DNA from: Elioraea tepidiphila DSM 17972
GTDB taxonomy: Bacteria; Pseudomonadota; Alphaproteobacteria; Acetobacterales; Acetobacteraceae
Reading direction: 5' to 3'
Assembly (NCBI RefSeq): GCF_000378465.1
Contig: NZ_KB899912.1
Span: 1 to 64,000, forward strand
Length of the DNA stretch: 64,000 nucleotides
A model generated the notes under the pieces. That model was not told where the DNA came from. It saw nothing but the letters and a program-made list of their open reading frames with translations, and searched no databases. Shown here in pieces: positions 44,380 to 52,921 of this stretch. Numbering within the stretch: position 1 is the stretch's first letter; every line of letters begins with the position of its first letter. The position numbers and the translations under genes are program-made.

Positions 44380-44414
44380 CCGGGCTGCCAAAGGTTTGAC
44401 CTTCGGCAGCCCGG
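44380..44414. repeat. Hairpin repeat A (AAGGTTTGACCTTCG core)
   Basis: A 16-bp stem with one mismatch (CCGGGCTGCCAAAGGT at 44380-44395, arm 44399-44414) and a TTG loop, 3 bp after the nrsF stop. It shares its apex (AAGGTTTNACCTTCG) with the next hairpin. Could act as a transcription terminator for the sigma/anti-sigma operon; no U-tract follows. Confidence 0.6.
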
Positions 44415-44459
44415 GATCGCGCGCAGGGCTGGTGTGGCGGCTGCGCGCCAAAGAAACCT

Positions 44460-44502
44460 CATACCCGGCGCACGAAGGTTTCACCTTCGTGCGCCGGGTA
44501 TG
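44460..44502. repeat. Hairpin repeat B, 20-bp perfect stem
   Basis: CATACCCGGCGCACGAAGGT (44460-44479) pairs perfectly with 44483-44502 around a 3-nt TTC loop. It lies 7 bp beyond the 3' end of the minus-strand secreted-protein gene and shares its apex with hairpin A. Position between convergent genes suits a bidirectional terminator; shared core suggests a dispersed palindromic repeat family. Confidence 0.65.
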
Positions 44503-44509
44503 AGCCGGC

Positions 44510-45427
44510 TCAGAAGCGGTAACAGGACTGGAGTGCGGAGCGGATCGAGGCGGTCGAGCCGCGCAGCGAGATCGCGCCCTGCGACACGCCGTTGATCGCC
44601 ACCGTGGCCTGGCTGTCGCGGCCCGCCAGCAGCTGCGGCAGGCGCGAGCGGCTGAGATCGGCGTACCAGACATTCTGCCCGCCACCCGGCTGCTGGCCGA
44701 TCGGATGGTCGATCCGGCCGAGCGTGGGAAACAGGAAGGTGACGGTCCCACGGCTCACGGTCGGCCGGCCGCGCAGCGCCAGCGCCACCACCGGCGCACC
44801 GTTGAAGCAGAGCAGCGAGAGCGAGTGGATCACCCCCGGCCCCGCGACCGTCGCGACCGGCGGGCGACCCGCCACCGGCCGGAGCGACCAGTCGCTCGGC
44901 GAGGGCGGCGCGGGCGGGCGGGCCGCCGCCTGGGGCGCCGGCTGGGCCGGCTGCGGCTGCGGCCGCGCGGGGCCGCCGAGCCGGGCCAGTTCGCGGCCGT
45001 TCCAGGCATAGCGGACAGTGCAGCCGTCGGCGCCGACCCGGCCGCCGCCGCACATCGCGCCGTGCAGCGCGAGTTCGAGCGCGGGCGGCGCCCCCTCGAC
45101 CAAGCTCCAGCCCTGCACATGGCCGAGCGCCGTCCCGCGGTGCGCCGCGCCCGCCGACAGGAACACCACCACCGGGCAGCCGGCCGAGCCGCAGAAGAAC
45201 GACCAGGCATTCGCGCATTCGAGGTGCTGGTAGTCGAGGATGTAGTCCGGGACCCCATCCGCGTTCAGGTCGGCGATGGTCTGGAAGTCGGGCTGGAGCG
45301 ACGGCGTGCCGCCGGCATTGCGGCAGTCCTGCATCGCCTCGCGCTTGAACGCGCTCACCTCCGCCGGCTCGGCCAAGGCGGGCAGGGCCGCGATGGCGAG
45401 CAGACCCGCCAGCATGACGACGCGCAT
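44510..45427 (-). CDS. Secreted protein of unknown function
   Basis: 305 residues. A signal peptide (MRVVMLAGLLAIAALPALA) is cleaved near residue 19. The first domain contains an EF-hand-like loop, ADLNADGVPDYILDYQHLEC, of the kind seen in VCBS/FG-GAP-like secreted proteins, and several cysteines (DCRNAGG, ECANAWSFFCGSAGCP, AMCGGGRVGADGCTV). A Pro/Gln-rich linker (about 155-180) leads to a second domain (GPGVIHSLSLLCFNGAPVVALALRGRP). No named family. Monocistronic, ending at the hairpin repeats. Confidence 0.75.
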   Translation of the reverse strand: MRVVMLAGLLAIAALPALAEPAEVSAFKREAMQDCRNAGGTPSLQPDFQTIADLNADGVPDYILDYQHLECANAWSFFCGSAGCPVVVFLSAGAAHRGTALGHVQGWSLVEGAPPALELALHGAMCGGGRVGADGCTVRYAWNGRELARLGGPARPQPQPAQPAPQAAARPPAPPSPSDWSLRPVAGRPPVATVAGPGVIHSLSLLCFNGAPVVALALRGRPTVSRGTVTFLFPTLGRIDHPIGQQPGGGQNVWYADLSRSRLPQLLAGRDSQATVAINGVSQGAISLRGSTASIRSALQSCYRF

Positions 45428-45493
45428 GATCAGGCCCTCCCGGATGGTGGCGCGACTGTCCCGCGATCCCGCCCCCGTCGCAAGCCGGCGCCG

Positions 45494-45766
45494 TTATCCG
45501 CGCTGGACGAACCCCGGTGCCGGTCGGTCGTCCGGCGCATCGACGACGTCCACCCCGGCCACACGCGCGATCAGGGGCCCGCGCCGCAGCGCCTCGATGA
45601 ACTCGGCGAGCGCGGCCTCCTCGCCGGCCGCCAGGGCCTCCACCCGGCCATCGGGCAGGTTGCGCACCCAGCCGTCGATGCCGAGCCGATCCGCCTGGCG
45701 CTGCGCGAAGGCGCGGAACCCCACCCCCTGCACGCGCCCGGAGACGAGGATACGCACGGTCCTCAC
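45494..45766 (-). CDS. acyP: Acylphosphatase
   Basis: 90 residues. It hydrolyses acyl-phosphates. The two catalytic residues are in place: Arg in GRVQGVGFRAFAQRQA near residue 18 and Asn in GWVRNLPDGRVEALAAGEEAAL near 36. Length is standard. The start overlaps the stop of the ATP12 gene by 4 bp, so they are co-transcribed. Confidence 0.95.
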   Translation of the reverse strand: MRTVRILVSGRVQGVGFRAFAQRQADRLGIDGWVRNLPDGRVEALAAGEEAALAEFIEALRRGPLIARVAGVDVVDAPDDRPAPGFVQRG

Positions 45767-46482
45767 GCGACCCGCTCGGGTTCGGCGAGCGCGAGGATGC
45801 GCGCGGCGAGGCGCACCTCCTCGGCGAGTGCGGCGCGCCGGGCGGCGGCCTCCGCATCCTCGCCCCAGTGCTCGATCTGGAACGCCTCGTCGAGGGTCGC
45901 GAGCGCGTGCGCCTCGTCCGGCCCGATCCGCCGCTCGGCCAGCGCCAGCCCCAGCACCAGCGAGCCGAGCGCGGGCACGGCGACGCCGAGAGCGGCGAGC
46001 GAGACCGGGTCGCGGCGGGCAAGGGCCGCGCGCAGGGCCGCGCAGGCCTGGGGCGGCTGCGGCACGTGCACGACGCCGGTGGTGACGACGAGCGGCGCGT
46101 CGAGCGCGAGCGCGGCCCAGTCGAGCAAGGGCTGCCAGCGCTCGGCCTGGCGCGCGGCGAGTTCCGGCGGATGCTCGGCGCGGTAGCAGAGCAGGTCGGT
46201 CTCGCCGTAGGCGGCCAGCGCATCAACCGTGGCCTCCGGCGCGGGCGCGATGCGGTCGATCGCGGCGGCGATCACGCGCGTCAGCTTCAGCGCGGCGAGC
46301 GTCACCTCGGCGCCCTTCGCGCCCCCGGCCTCCTGCCACTCCTCGGCGATCGCCGCGGCGAGGGTGCGGCTCGGCACGACCAGGGCCGCGCCCGAGGGCA
46401 GGCGCATCGGCCGGCCGTCCAGCGCCACCCCCCAGCCGCCCTCGCGCGGAGCCGGCTCGGCGCGGTCCCAGAACCGCTTCAT
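45763..46482 (-). CDS. ATP12-family F1-ATPase assembly chaperone
   Basis: 239 residues. ATP12 proteins bind the alpha subunit of F1 during ATP synthase assembly; in bacteria they are found mainly in alphaproteobacteria. The N-terminal part (KRFWDRAEPAPREGGWGVALDGRPMRLPSGAALVVPSRTLAAAIAEEW) and the segment AYGETDLLCYRAEHPPELAARQAERWQPLLDWA are the family signature. QIEHWGEDAEAAARRAAL closes the protein. The start overlaps the stop of the AsmA gene by 4 bp. Confidence 0.95.
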   Translation of the reverse strand: MKRFWDRAEPAPREGGWGVALDGRPMRLPSGAALVVPSRTLAAAIAEEWQEAGGAKGAEVTLAALKLTRVIAAAIDRIAPAPEATVDALAAYGETDLLCYRAEHPPELAARQAERWQPLLDWAALALDAPLVVTTGVVHVPQPPQACAALRAALARRDPVSLAALGVAVPALGSLVLGLALAERRIGPDEAHALATLDEAFQIEHWGEDAEAAARRAALAEEVRLAARILALAEPERVA

Positions 46483-49073
46483 CGCCCGAGCCGCGGCAGG
46501 ATCTGCTGCAACGGGCTCGCGGGGCGCTGCTGTTGCGGTTGCTGCTGCGGCGGCTGGGCCGGCGCCTGCTGCGGCTGCTCCTGCTGCGCCGGGGCGGTCT
46601 CGGCGGCGGGCGTCGCGCCCTGCCGCCCGCCGCGCGCGATCGCGAGCTGGGCCGGGCAGTCGTCGGTGGCGGCCCCGCCGCGCGCCGCGCCGACCACCCC
46701 GCCGACGATCGCGCCGAGCGGGCCGGCAACCGCGCCCGCCTGCGCCCCGGCCGCCGCGCCGGCCCCCATCTGGCCGAGCGCGCCCACGGCACCCGCCGCG
46801 TCGGGCCGGATCGAGGGGTTGAGGAAGGTGCCGCGCACGTTCACCGGCACGGCGATCCCGCCGCCCGCGATCTTCAGCGTCGGCAGCATGCGCAGCGCCA
46901 GAGTCTCGGGGCCGAGATTCATGGTGCCCGAGCCGGCCACCTTGGCGAGGTTGCTGTCGAACAGGAACGCGCGCGCGGTCGCGACACCGGCCGCGGAGTC
47001 GAACCGGATGGCGAGGCAGCGCACATTCGACACGCCGTCGCGCGGCGCGCCCGGCACGAGCGCGCGCCAGAGCTCGCCGGCGATCAGGTCGATCAGCCGG
47101 TTGTCGATGTCGAGATTGGCGCCGGCGAGGCCGAGATGGCCATCGAGCGTCGAGGCGATCCGGTGCGGTGTGGAGCCGGTGCCGCGCAGATCGGCATCGA
47201 GCTCGACCCGCCCGCCGACCCGGTAGCCGCCGCCATAGGTCGCGAGCAGTTGCCGCAGTTCCATCGACGGCGCGGAGAGCTGGATGTGCACCGGCGGCTC
47301 GGGCCGCGAGGCATCCAGCGTCAGGCGCAGCGTCACCGCCCCGCCCGGCACGGTCGCGTTCAGCGGATCGAGCCGCAGGTTGCCGCGGTCGAGCGCCAGC
47401 GTGCCGGCGATCTCGCGGTACTCCGCCCCGCCGAGGCGCAGCGTGGCGAGCTGGAGCCGCACCGAGGCATCCGCCTCGCGCAGCGCATCGAGCGGCAGCG
47501 GATCGTCCGGAATCAGCCGTTGCCGGGCCTGCGCCGGGCGGGCGGCGGGGGCGGTCGAGGCTGCCGGCGCCGCGGCCGGTGCCGGCTCGCCGCCGAGGGC
47601 GGCCATCAGCGCGTCGGCATCCACGAGCTGGCCTTGCAGCCGCGCCTCGACGCGCATCCGCGGCGCGGGCGTGACCGTCACCGTGCCGCCGAGATCCGAC
47701 CCGGCGGCCTTCAGCGCCATGTCGGCGAGCGTGACCTGCCCGCGGTCGCCCGGTCCCCGCACGCGGCCGGAGACGGCGATCTCCTTCAGCGGCGGCAGCG
47801 CCGTGCCGGCGAGCCGCGACAGCGCGGCGAGATCGGGCACCCGCACATCCAGCGCGACATCCGCGGTCGGCGCCGGCGAGGCCGGGTTCACCACCTGCCC
47901 CTTGATCGCGGCCTGCGCGCCGGCCGCGGCGAGCGTCACGTCGATCGGCCAGGAGGCGCGCGCGGCGGCGCCCGGCATCAGTGCGGCGAGCGGGCCGAGC
48001 GTGCCCTCGACGCGGGCGGGTGTCTGGTTCACCAGCGCCTCGCCGGCGAGCCGGATCGGCGCGTCGACATCGGGCGCGGCGATCTCGATGCGCCGCACGG
48101 TCACGCCGGGCACCAGGGCGGAGAGGTCGCTCTCGGCGAGCGCGAGGCGGATCGCGCGCAGCTCCGGGATCGGTGCGCCGGAATCGCGCGCCGCGACCGA
48201 GACCTCTATGCCGCGCAGCGGGGGCACCGGCGGCGCGCCGGGAACCAGGGCGGCAAGCCGGGCGAGGTCGGGCACGGTCGCCTCGACCGTCATGTCATAG
48301 CCCTTTCCGGCCGTCGGCTCGGTGATCGTTCCCTTGAGCCCGACCCGGGCGCCCGCGAGCGCAACCGTCAGGTCCACCGGGAACGGGGTCCGCGCCGCCG
48401 GGTCGAGCAGCCGGGCGAGCGGCCCGGCCGTGCCGGCCACCGTGAACGCCGTGCCGTCGAGCGCGGCCTCGAGATCGAGCCGCATCGGCTGCCCGGCCGG
48501 GACCGCCGCCTCCAGGCGCGGGATCGCGAGCGTGATCGTCTCGCCGGTGCGGCCGTCGCGGAACGCCACCGTGCCGCGCTCGATGCGCAGTTCGCCGACC
48601 GCGACCTGCGGCGGTGCGCGGCGCTCGGCCGGCGGCTGGCCGGACGCGGGGGGCGGCTCCGGCGGCGCGCCCGGCGCGGGCCGCAGGTCCCAGTTGGCCC
48701 GGCCCTGGGCGTCGGTTTCGAGCAGGATGTCGGGTTCGACCAGCACGATCCGATCGACCGCGATCTCGCCGCGGATCAACGGCAGCACCGACAGCGCCAC
48801 TTCCATCGAGGCGAGCTTCGCCATCTCCGGCCGGCTGCCCCAGGAGGCGTTGGCGAAGGCGACGCGCTCCACCTGGAGCGTCGGCCGGAGCGAGGGTCGC
48901 AGCCGGATCGGTCCGGCCAGCACAAGATCGCGCCCCGTCGCCTGCTTCGCCGCCTCCTGGATGCGCGGCTTGTAGGATTCGGGATCGAAGGTGGCGAGGA
49001 AGATCGCCACTGCCGCCACCGCCAGCAGCAGCACCACGCCGAGCCCGATCAGCGTGTAGCGCAGGATGCGCAT
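46479..49073 (-). CDS. AsmA family outer-membrane assembly/lipid transport protein
   Basis: 864 residues. An N-terminal TM anchor (LRYTLIGLGVVLLLAVAAVAIFLATFDP, residues 4-31) leads into the chorein-like AsmA domain (YKPRIQEAAKQATGRDLVLAGPIRLRPSLRPTLQVERVAFANASWGSRPEMAKLASMEVALSVLPLIRG). Long beta-rich repeats fill the middle, with GGGYRVGGRVELDADLRGTGSTPHRIASTLDGHLGLAGANLDIDNRLIDLI near 610-660 typical of the AsmA C-terminal domain. A Gly/Ala hinge (GQMGAGAAAGAQAGAVAGPLGAIVGGVVGAARGG) precedes a Gln/Pro-rich tail. AsmA-like proteins are thought to bridge the periplasm and move phospholipids. Heads the acyP-ATP12 operon. Confidence 0.92.
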   Translation of the reverse strand: MRILRYTLIGLGVVLLLAVAAVAIFLATFDPESYKPRIQEAAKQATGRDLVLAGPIRLRPSLRPTLQVERVAFANASWGSRPEMAKLASMEVALSVLPLIRGEIAVDRIVLVEPDILLETDAQGRANWDLRPAPGAPPEPPPASGQPPAERRAPPQVAVGELRIERGTVAFRDGRTGETITLAIPRLEAAVPAGQPMRLDLEAALDGTAFTVAGTAGPLARLLDPAARTPFPVDLTVALAGARVGLKGTITEPTAGKGYDMTVEATVPDLARLAALVPGAPPVPPLRGIEVSVAARDSGAPIPELRAIRLALAESDLSALVPGVTVRRIEIAAPDVDAPIRLAGEALVNQTPARVEGTLGPLAALMPGAAARASWPIDVTLAAAGAQAAIKGQVVNPASPAPTADVALDVRVPDLAALSRLAGTALPPLKEIAVSGRVRGPGDRGQVTLADMALKAAGSDLGGTVTVTPAPRMRVEARLQGQLVDADALMAALGGEPAPAAAPAASTAPAARPAQARQRLIPDDPLPLDALREADASVRLQLATLRLGGAEYREIAGTLALDRGNLRLDPLNATVPGGAVTLRLTLDASRPEPPVHIQLSAPSMELRQLLATYGGGYRVGGRVELDADLRGTGSTPHRIASTLDGHLGLAGANLDIDNRLIDLIAGELWRALVPGAPRDGVSNVRCLAIRFDSAAGVATARAFLFDSNLAKVAGSGTMNLGPETLALRMLPTLKIAGGGIAVPVNVRGTFLNPSIRPDAAGAVGALGQMGAGAAAGAQAGAVAGPLGAIVGGVVGAARGGAATDDCPAQLAIARGGRQGATPAAETAPAQQEQPQQAPAQPPQQQPQQQRPASPLQQILPRLGR

Positions 49074-49116
49074 GGAACTTCCTCCTTCCTGTCCGGGCCC
49101 GACAGTAGCGCGGCCG

Positions 49117-50109
49117 TCACCCGCGCCGGGCGCCGGCACGCGCGGGTTTGATCGGCCGAGGTGCCGCGAAGCCCAGCGCGGCGAAGGTCGCGCGCATGTG
49201 CGGCGGCAATGGGGCCTCGGCGCGCAGCACCCCGCCCTCGGGGTGCGGGATCGCGATCCCGCGCGCGTGCAAATGGAGCTGCTCCGGGAAGCCTTCGAGC
49301 ATCGCGCCCGGGCCGCCGTATTTGGCATCCCCCAGGATCGGGCAGCCGATGCCGACGCAGTGCACGCGGAGCTGGTGCGTCCGCCCCGTGAGCGGCGCGA
49401 GTTCCAGCCAGGCCGCACGGCGCCCGGCCGCATCCAGCGTGCGGTAATCGGTGATCGCGCGCGCGGCATCGTCCTCGTCGCGGCCCGCCAGCACGACGCG
49501 CTCGCCGCGCTGGCCCGGCCGCTTGGCGAGCGGCGCATCGATCCGGCCCTCGCGCGGCGTCGGCACGCCGACCGTGACCGCCCAGTAGGTCTTCTCCGCG
49601 TCGCGCGAGCGGAACGCGGCCGCAAGCCGGCTTGCGGCGCCAGCCGTGCGCGCGAGCAGCAGCACGCCGGTGGTGTCGCGGTCGAGCCGGTGCACGAGCC
49701 GCGGCCGCTCCTCCGCGCCGAAGCGGAGCGCATCGAGCATGGCATCCAGGCTCTTCACGATCCCAGGGCCCCCCTGCACCGGCAGGCCGAACGGCTTGTC
49801 GAGCACGATCACGCTGGCGTCGCGATAGAGCACGAGGCGCTCGAGCTCCTTGGCATCGTGCGGATCGACCGCGAGCGCGCGCTTCGGCCGCGGCGCGTCG
49901 AGGTCGCCGAGCGGCGGAACGCGCACGGACTGGCCAGGGACGAGGCGCGTGCCGGTCTCGGCGCGCTTGCCATCGACGCGCACCTGCCCGGTGCGCAGCA
50001 GCTTGGCGAGCGCGCCGTGGGGGAGGCCAGGGAAGTGGCGGCGGAACCAGCGGTCGAGCCGGATCTCGGCCTCGTCCTCGGCGACGGTGCGGGTCTCGAC
50101 GGCGCTCAT
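49117..50109 (-). CDS. RluC/RluD-family pseudouridine synthase
   Basis: 330 residues. An S4 RNA-binding domain (RLDRWFRRHFPGLPHGALAKLLRTGQVRVDGKRAE) precedes the catalytic domain, with HRLDRDTTGVLLLARTAGAASRLAAAFRSRDAEKTYWAV near 145-185 (catalytic Asp in HRLDRDT), LTGRTHQLRVHCVGIGCPILGDAKYG near 250 and LHLHARGIAIPHP. RluC modifies U955, 2504 and 2580 of 23S rRNA; RluD modifies 1911, 1915 and 1917. The S4 plus catalytic order fits both; RluC seems slightly more likely. The start overlaps the rarA stop by 4 bp. Confidence 0.93.
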   Translation of the reverse strand: MSAVETRTVAEDEAEIRLDRWFRRHFPGLPHGALAKLLRTGQVRVDGKRAETGTRLVPGQSVRVPPLGDLDAPRPKRALAVDPHDAKELERLVLYRDASVIVLDKPFGLPVQGGPGIVKSLDAMLDALRFGAEERPRLVHRLDRDTTGVLLLARTAGAASRLAAAFRSRDAEKTYWAVTVGVPTPREGRIDAPLAKRPGQRGERVVLAGRDEDDAARAITDYRTLDAAGRRAAWLELAPLTGRTHQLRVHCVGIGCPILGDAKYGGPGAMLEGFPEQLHLHARGIAIPHPEGGVLRAEAPLPPHMRATFAALGFAAPRPIKPARAGARRG

Positions 50110-51434
50110 GGGCGGCGCTTCTGCCTGAGCCGGTCCCACTCCGCCAGCCGCTCGGCGATCGCCGCCTCGCGGCCGCGCGTGGTCGGGCGGTAGAAGCGCT
50201 GCCGCGCCATCTCCTCGGGGAAGTAGTCCTGGCCCGAGAACCCCTCCTCGGTGTCGTGGTCGTAGGCGTAGCCGCGGGCGTAGCCGAGCTCCTGCATCAT
50301 CCGGGTCGGTGCGTTGAGGATGTGCTTGGGCGGCATCAGCGAGCCGGTCTCGCGCGCGGACCGCTGCGCGGCCCCCCAGGCGACATAGGCCGCGTTCGAC
50401 TTCGGCGCGCTCGCGAGATGCAGCACGGCCTGCGCGATCGCGAGCTCGCCCTCCGGGCTGCCGAGCCGTTCATAGGTCTCCCAGGCCGCGAGTGCGGCGT
50501 GGATCGCGGTCGGGTCGGCGAGCCCGACATCCTCGGAGGCGAAGCGCAGCACGCGCCGGGCGATGTAGCGCGGGTCCTCGCCGCCGACGATCATGCGCGC
50601 GAGCCAGTAGAGCGCCGCGTCGGGGTCGGAGCCGCGCATCGACTTGTGCAGGGCCGAAATGAGGTTGTAGTGCTCCTCGCGGTCCTTGTCGTAGAGCGCG
50701 GCGCGGCGCTCCAGCACGCGCGCGAGCCCGTCCGGGCCGAGCGGTTCGGTCTCGGCCGGCAGCGCGAGCAATTGCTCGGCGAGGTTGAGCAGGTAGCGCC
50801 CGTCGCCGTCGGCCATGGCGCAGAGCACCGCGCGCGCCTCGGCCGTGACGGGCAGGGAACGACCCGCAAGGCGCTCGGCGCGCGCGAGCAGCGCCTCCAA
50901 GGCTGGCTCGTCCAGCCGCTTCAGCACCAGCACGCGGCAGCGCGACAAGAGCGCGCCGTTCAGCTCGAAGGAGGGGTTCTCGGTGGTCGCACCCACCAGC
51001 ACCACCGTGCCGTCCTCGACCACCGGCAGGAACCCGTCCTGCTGGGCGCGGTTGAAGCGGTGGATCTCGTCGACGAACAGCAGCGTGCGCTGCCCGGCCG
51101 CGCGGCGCTTGCGCGCCTCCTCGAAGGCGCGCTTGAGATCGGCGACGCCGGAGAACACCGCCGAGAGGGCGACGAAGGCGAGCCCCGCGCGCGCGGCGAG
51201 CAGCCGCGCGATCGTGGTCTTGCCGGTGCCGGGCGGGCCCCAGAGCACGATCGAGGAGAGGCTGCCCTGCGCCAGCATGCGCGTGATCGCGCCCTCGGGG
51301 CCGGTGAGATGGTCCTGCCCGACCACCTCCTCCAGGGTCTGCGGCCGAAGCCGGTCCGCGAGCGGCCGCGCCGGATCGTCAGGCACCGGTCGAGCGGCTG
51401 CGTCGAGGCCGAACAGGTCGGCCTCAGCCGGCAA
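50106..51434 (-). CDS. rarA: Replication-associated recombination protein RarA (MgsA)
   Basis: 442 residues. AAA+ clamp-loader-like ATPase acting at stalled forks. N-terminal PLADRLRPQTLEEVVGQDHLTG; Walker A WGPPGTGKTTIARLLA near 65; Walker B LLFVDEIHRFNRAQQDGFLP near 115; GATTENPSFELNGALLSRCRVL is sensor 1; then KSMRGSDPDAALYWLARMIVGGEDPRYIARRVLRFASEDVGLADP near 265. C-terminal AYVAWGAAQRSARETGSLMPPKHILNAPTRMMQELGYARGYAYDHD is family-specific. It overlaps both neighbours, forming an operon with the protease and the pseudouridine synthase. Confidence 0.97.
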   Translation of the reverse strand: MPAEADLFGLDAAARPVPDDPARPLADRLRPQTLEEVVGQDHLTGPEGAITRMLAQGSLSSIVLWGPPGTGKTTIARLLAARAGLAFVALSAVFSGVADLKRAFEEARKRRAAGQRTLLFVDEIHRFNRAQQDGFLPVVEDGTVVLVGATTENPSFELNGALLSRCRVLVLKRLDEPALEALLARAERLAGRSLPVTAEARAVLCAMADGDGRYLLNLAEQLLALPAETEPLGPDGLARVLERRAALYDKDREEHYNLISALHKSMRGSDPDAALYWLARMIVGGEDPRYIARRVLRFASEDVGLADPTAIHAALAAWETYERLGSPEGELAIAQAVLHLASAPKSNAAYVAWGAAQRSARETGSLMPPKHILNAPTRMMQELGYARGYAYDHDTEEGFSGQDYFPEEMARQRFYRPTTRGREAAIAERLAEWDRLRQKRRP

Positions 51435-52890
51435 GCGTGGCCTCCATCACGCGGCCCTCGCGGCGGATCGCCATCCGGAACGGTCCCGGCCGGCGCGCCT
51501 CCATCACCGCGAGCACGTCGCGCACGCTGCGGACGTCGCGGCCGGCGATGCGCAAGATGATGTCGCCGGGCCGGAGGCCGACGCGCGCGGCGGGCGAGCC
51601 CTCGCGCACGTCGATCACCGCGACGCCCGTCTCCAGCAGGTCGAGGCCGAGCTCGTCGGCGAGCGCGGGCGAAAGGTTGCCGATCTCGGCGCCGGCGAGC
51701 GCGTGGTTGCCGCGCACCGTCGTGGCCTGGCGCGGCGGGTCCTCGGGCGGCGGCTCGAGCGGCAGCGACAGCACCATCTCGCGCCCGCCGCGCAGCACCG
51801 TCAGCCGGGTCGCGCCGCGCGCCGGCTGGGTCGCCATCCGGTAGCGCAGGGCCTCGGCATCCTCGACCGGCCGGCCGTCGAGCGCGGTGATCACGTCGCC
51901 GCGCCGCAGCCCCGCCCGCGCGGCCGGACTGTTCGGCGCCACCTGGGCGACGATCGCCCCGGTCGGGCGGGACAGCCCGAGCGCGCCCGCCATCTCGGCG
52001 GTGACGGTGTCGACCCGCACGCCGAGCCAGGGCCGGGCGAGGCCGGCGCCGGTGAACCCGGCGACCACCGCGCGCACCATGTTGGACGGGATCGCGAAGC
52101 CGATGCCGATCGACCCGCCGCCGCGCGTGAAGATCGCGGTGTTGATGCCGATCAGCCGCCCGTCGGTGGTGACCAGCGCGCCGCCGGAATTGCCCGGATT
52201 GATCGCCGCGTCGGTCTGGATGAAGAAGCGGAAGTCGGTGATGCCGACCCCGGTGCGCGCGAGCGCCGAGACGATGCCCTGCGTCACCGTCTGGCCGACA
52301 CCGAAGGGATTGCCGATCGCCAGCACCACGTCGCCGACCTCCACCTCGTCGCTGTCGCGGAAGGCGAGCGCGGGCAGCCGTTCCCGGCCCGGATCGATGC
52401 GCAGCACGGCGAGGTCGGTGCGCGGATCGCGGCCGAGGATGCGCGCGGCGAACTCGCGCCGATCGGCCAGCACGACGGTGATCTCGTCGGCCTCGCCGAT
52501 CACGTGGTTGTTGGTCACGATCACGCCGGAGGGATCGACGATCACGCCCGAGCCGAGGCTGGTCTGCACCCGCTCCTGCGGCGCGAAGGGGCCGTCGGGG
52601 TCGAGGCCGAAGAAGCGGCGGAAGAACGGATCGGCCAGCATCGGCGGCTGGGTGCGCACCGTGCGTCGGGTCAGGACATTGACCACGGCCGGCGCGGCCA
52701 GGCGCACCACGGGGGCGAAGGTGGCCGCGAGTTCGGCCCGCGTGGCCGGCACGGGCTGGGCCTGGGCGAGCTCGATCACCGCCGCAGGGGGCGGGTCGTT
52801 CGCCGGGACGGGCGCCGCCCGCATCGCCGGCGCATCGGCGCAGGCGGCCGCCAGCAGGACGGCGAAGGGGAGCGTAAGCTTCCGGATCAT
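51424..52890 (-). CDS. Do-like (DegP/DegQ) periplasmic serine protease
   Basis: 488 residues. A lipoprotein-type signal (KLTLPFAVLLAAACADA) suggests membrane anchoring. The trypsin-like domain has the catalytic His in VTNNHVIGEAD, Asp in PRTDLAVLRID and Ser in INPGNSGGALV. Two PDZ domains follow (about 280-370 and 395-480: PNSPAARAGLRRGDVITALDG, SPAARVGLRPGDIILRIAGRDV). It degrades or chaperones misfolded envelope proteins. Its 3' end overlaps rarA by 11 bp. A lipobox is less common in DegP and may distinguish this paralogue. Confidence 0.95.
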   Translation of the reverse strand: MIRKLTLPFAVLLAAACADAPAMRAAPVPANDPPPAAVIELAQAQPVPATRAELAATFAPVVRLAAPAVVNVLTRRTVRTQPPMLADPFFRRFFGLDPDGPFAPQERVQTSLGSGVIVDPSGVIVTNNHVIGEADEITVVLADRREFAARILGRDPRTDLAVLRIDPGRERLPALAFRDSDEVEVGDVVLAIGNPFGVGQTVTQGIVSALARTGVGITDFRFFIQTDAAINPGNSGGALVTTDGRLIGINTAIFTRGGGSIGIGFAIPSNMVRAVVAGFTGAGLARPWLGVRVDTVTAEMAGALGLSRPTGAIVAQVAPNSPAARAGLRRGDVITALDGRPVEDAEALRYRMATQPARGATRLTVLRGGREMVLSLPLEPPPEDPPRQATTVRGNHALAGAEIGNLSPALADELGLDLLETGVAVIDVREGSPAARVGLRPGDIILRIAGRDVRSVRDVLAVMEARRPGPFRMAIRREGRVMEATLAG

Positions 52891-52921
52891 GGCCTCAAGA
52901 TAGTGCGTCCGGGCCGCCGGG

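Noticed and set aside
44510-46482. Large alternative minus-strand frame of 581 residues spanning three genes
   Set aside because: It runs across the secreted protein, acylphosphatase and ATP12 genes out of frame, with Arg/Pro/Ala-biased composition typical of GC-rich shadow frames.
46533-49151. 872-residue plus-strand frame opposite the AsmA gene
   Set aside because: It is the antisense shadow of a well-supported AsmA protein, with no motif or ribosome-binding site.
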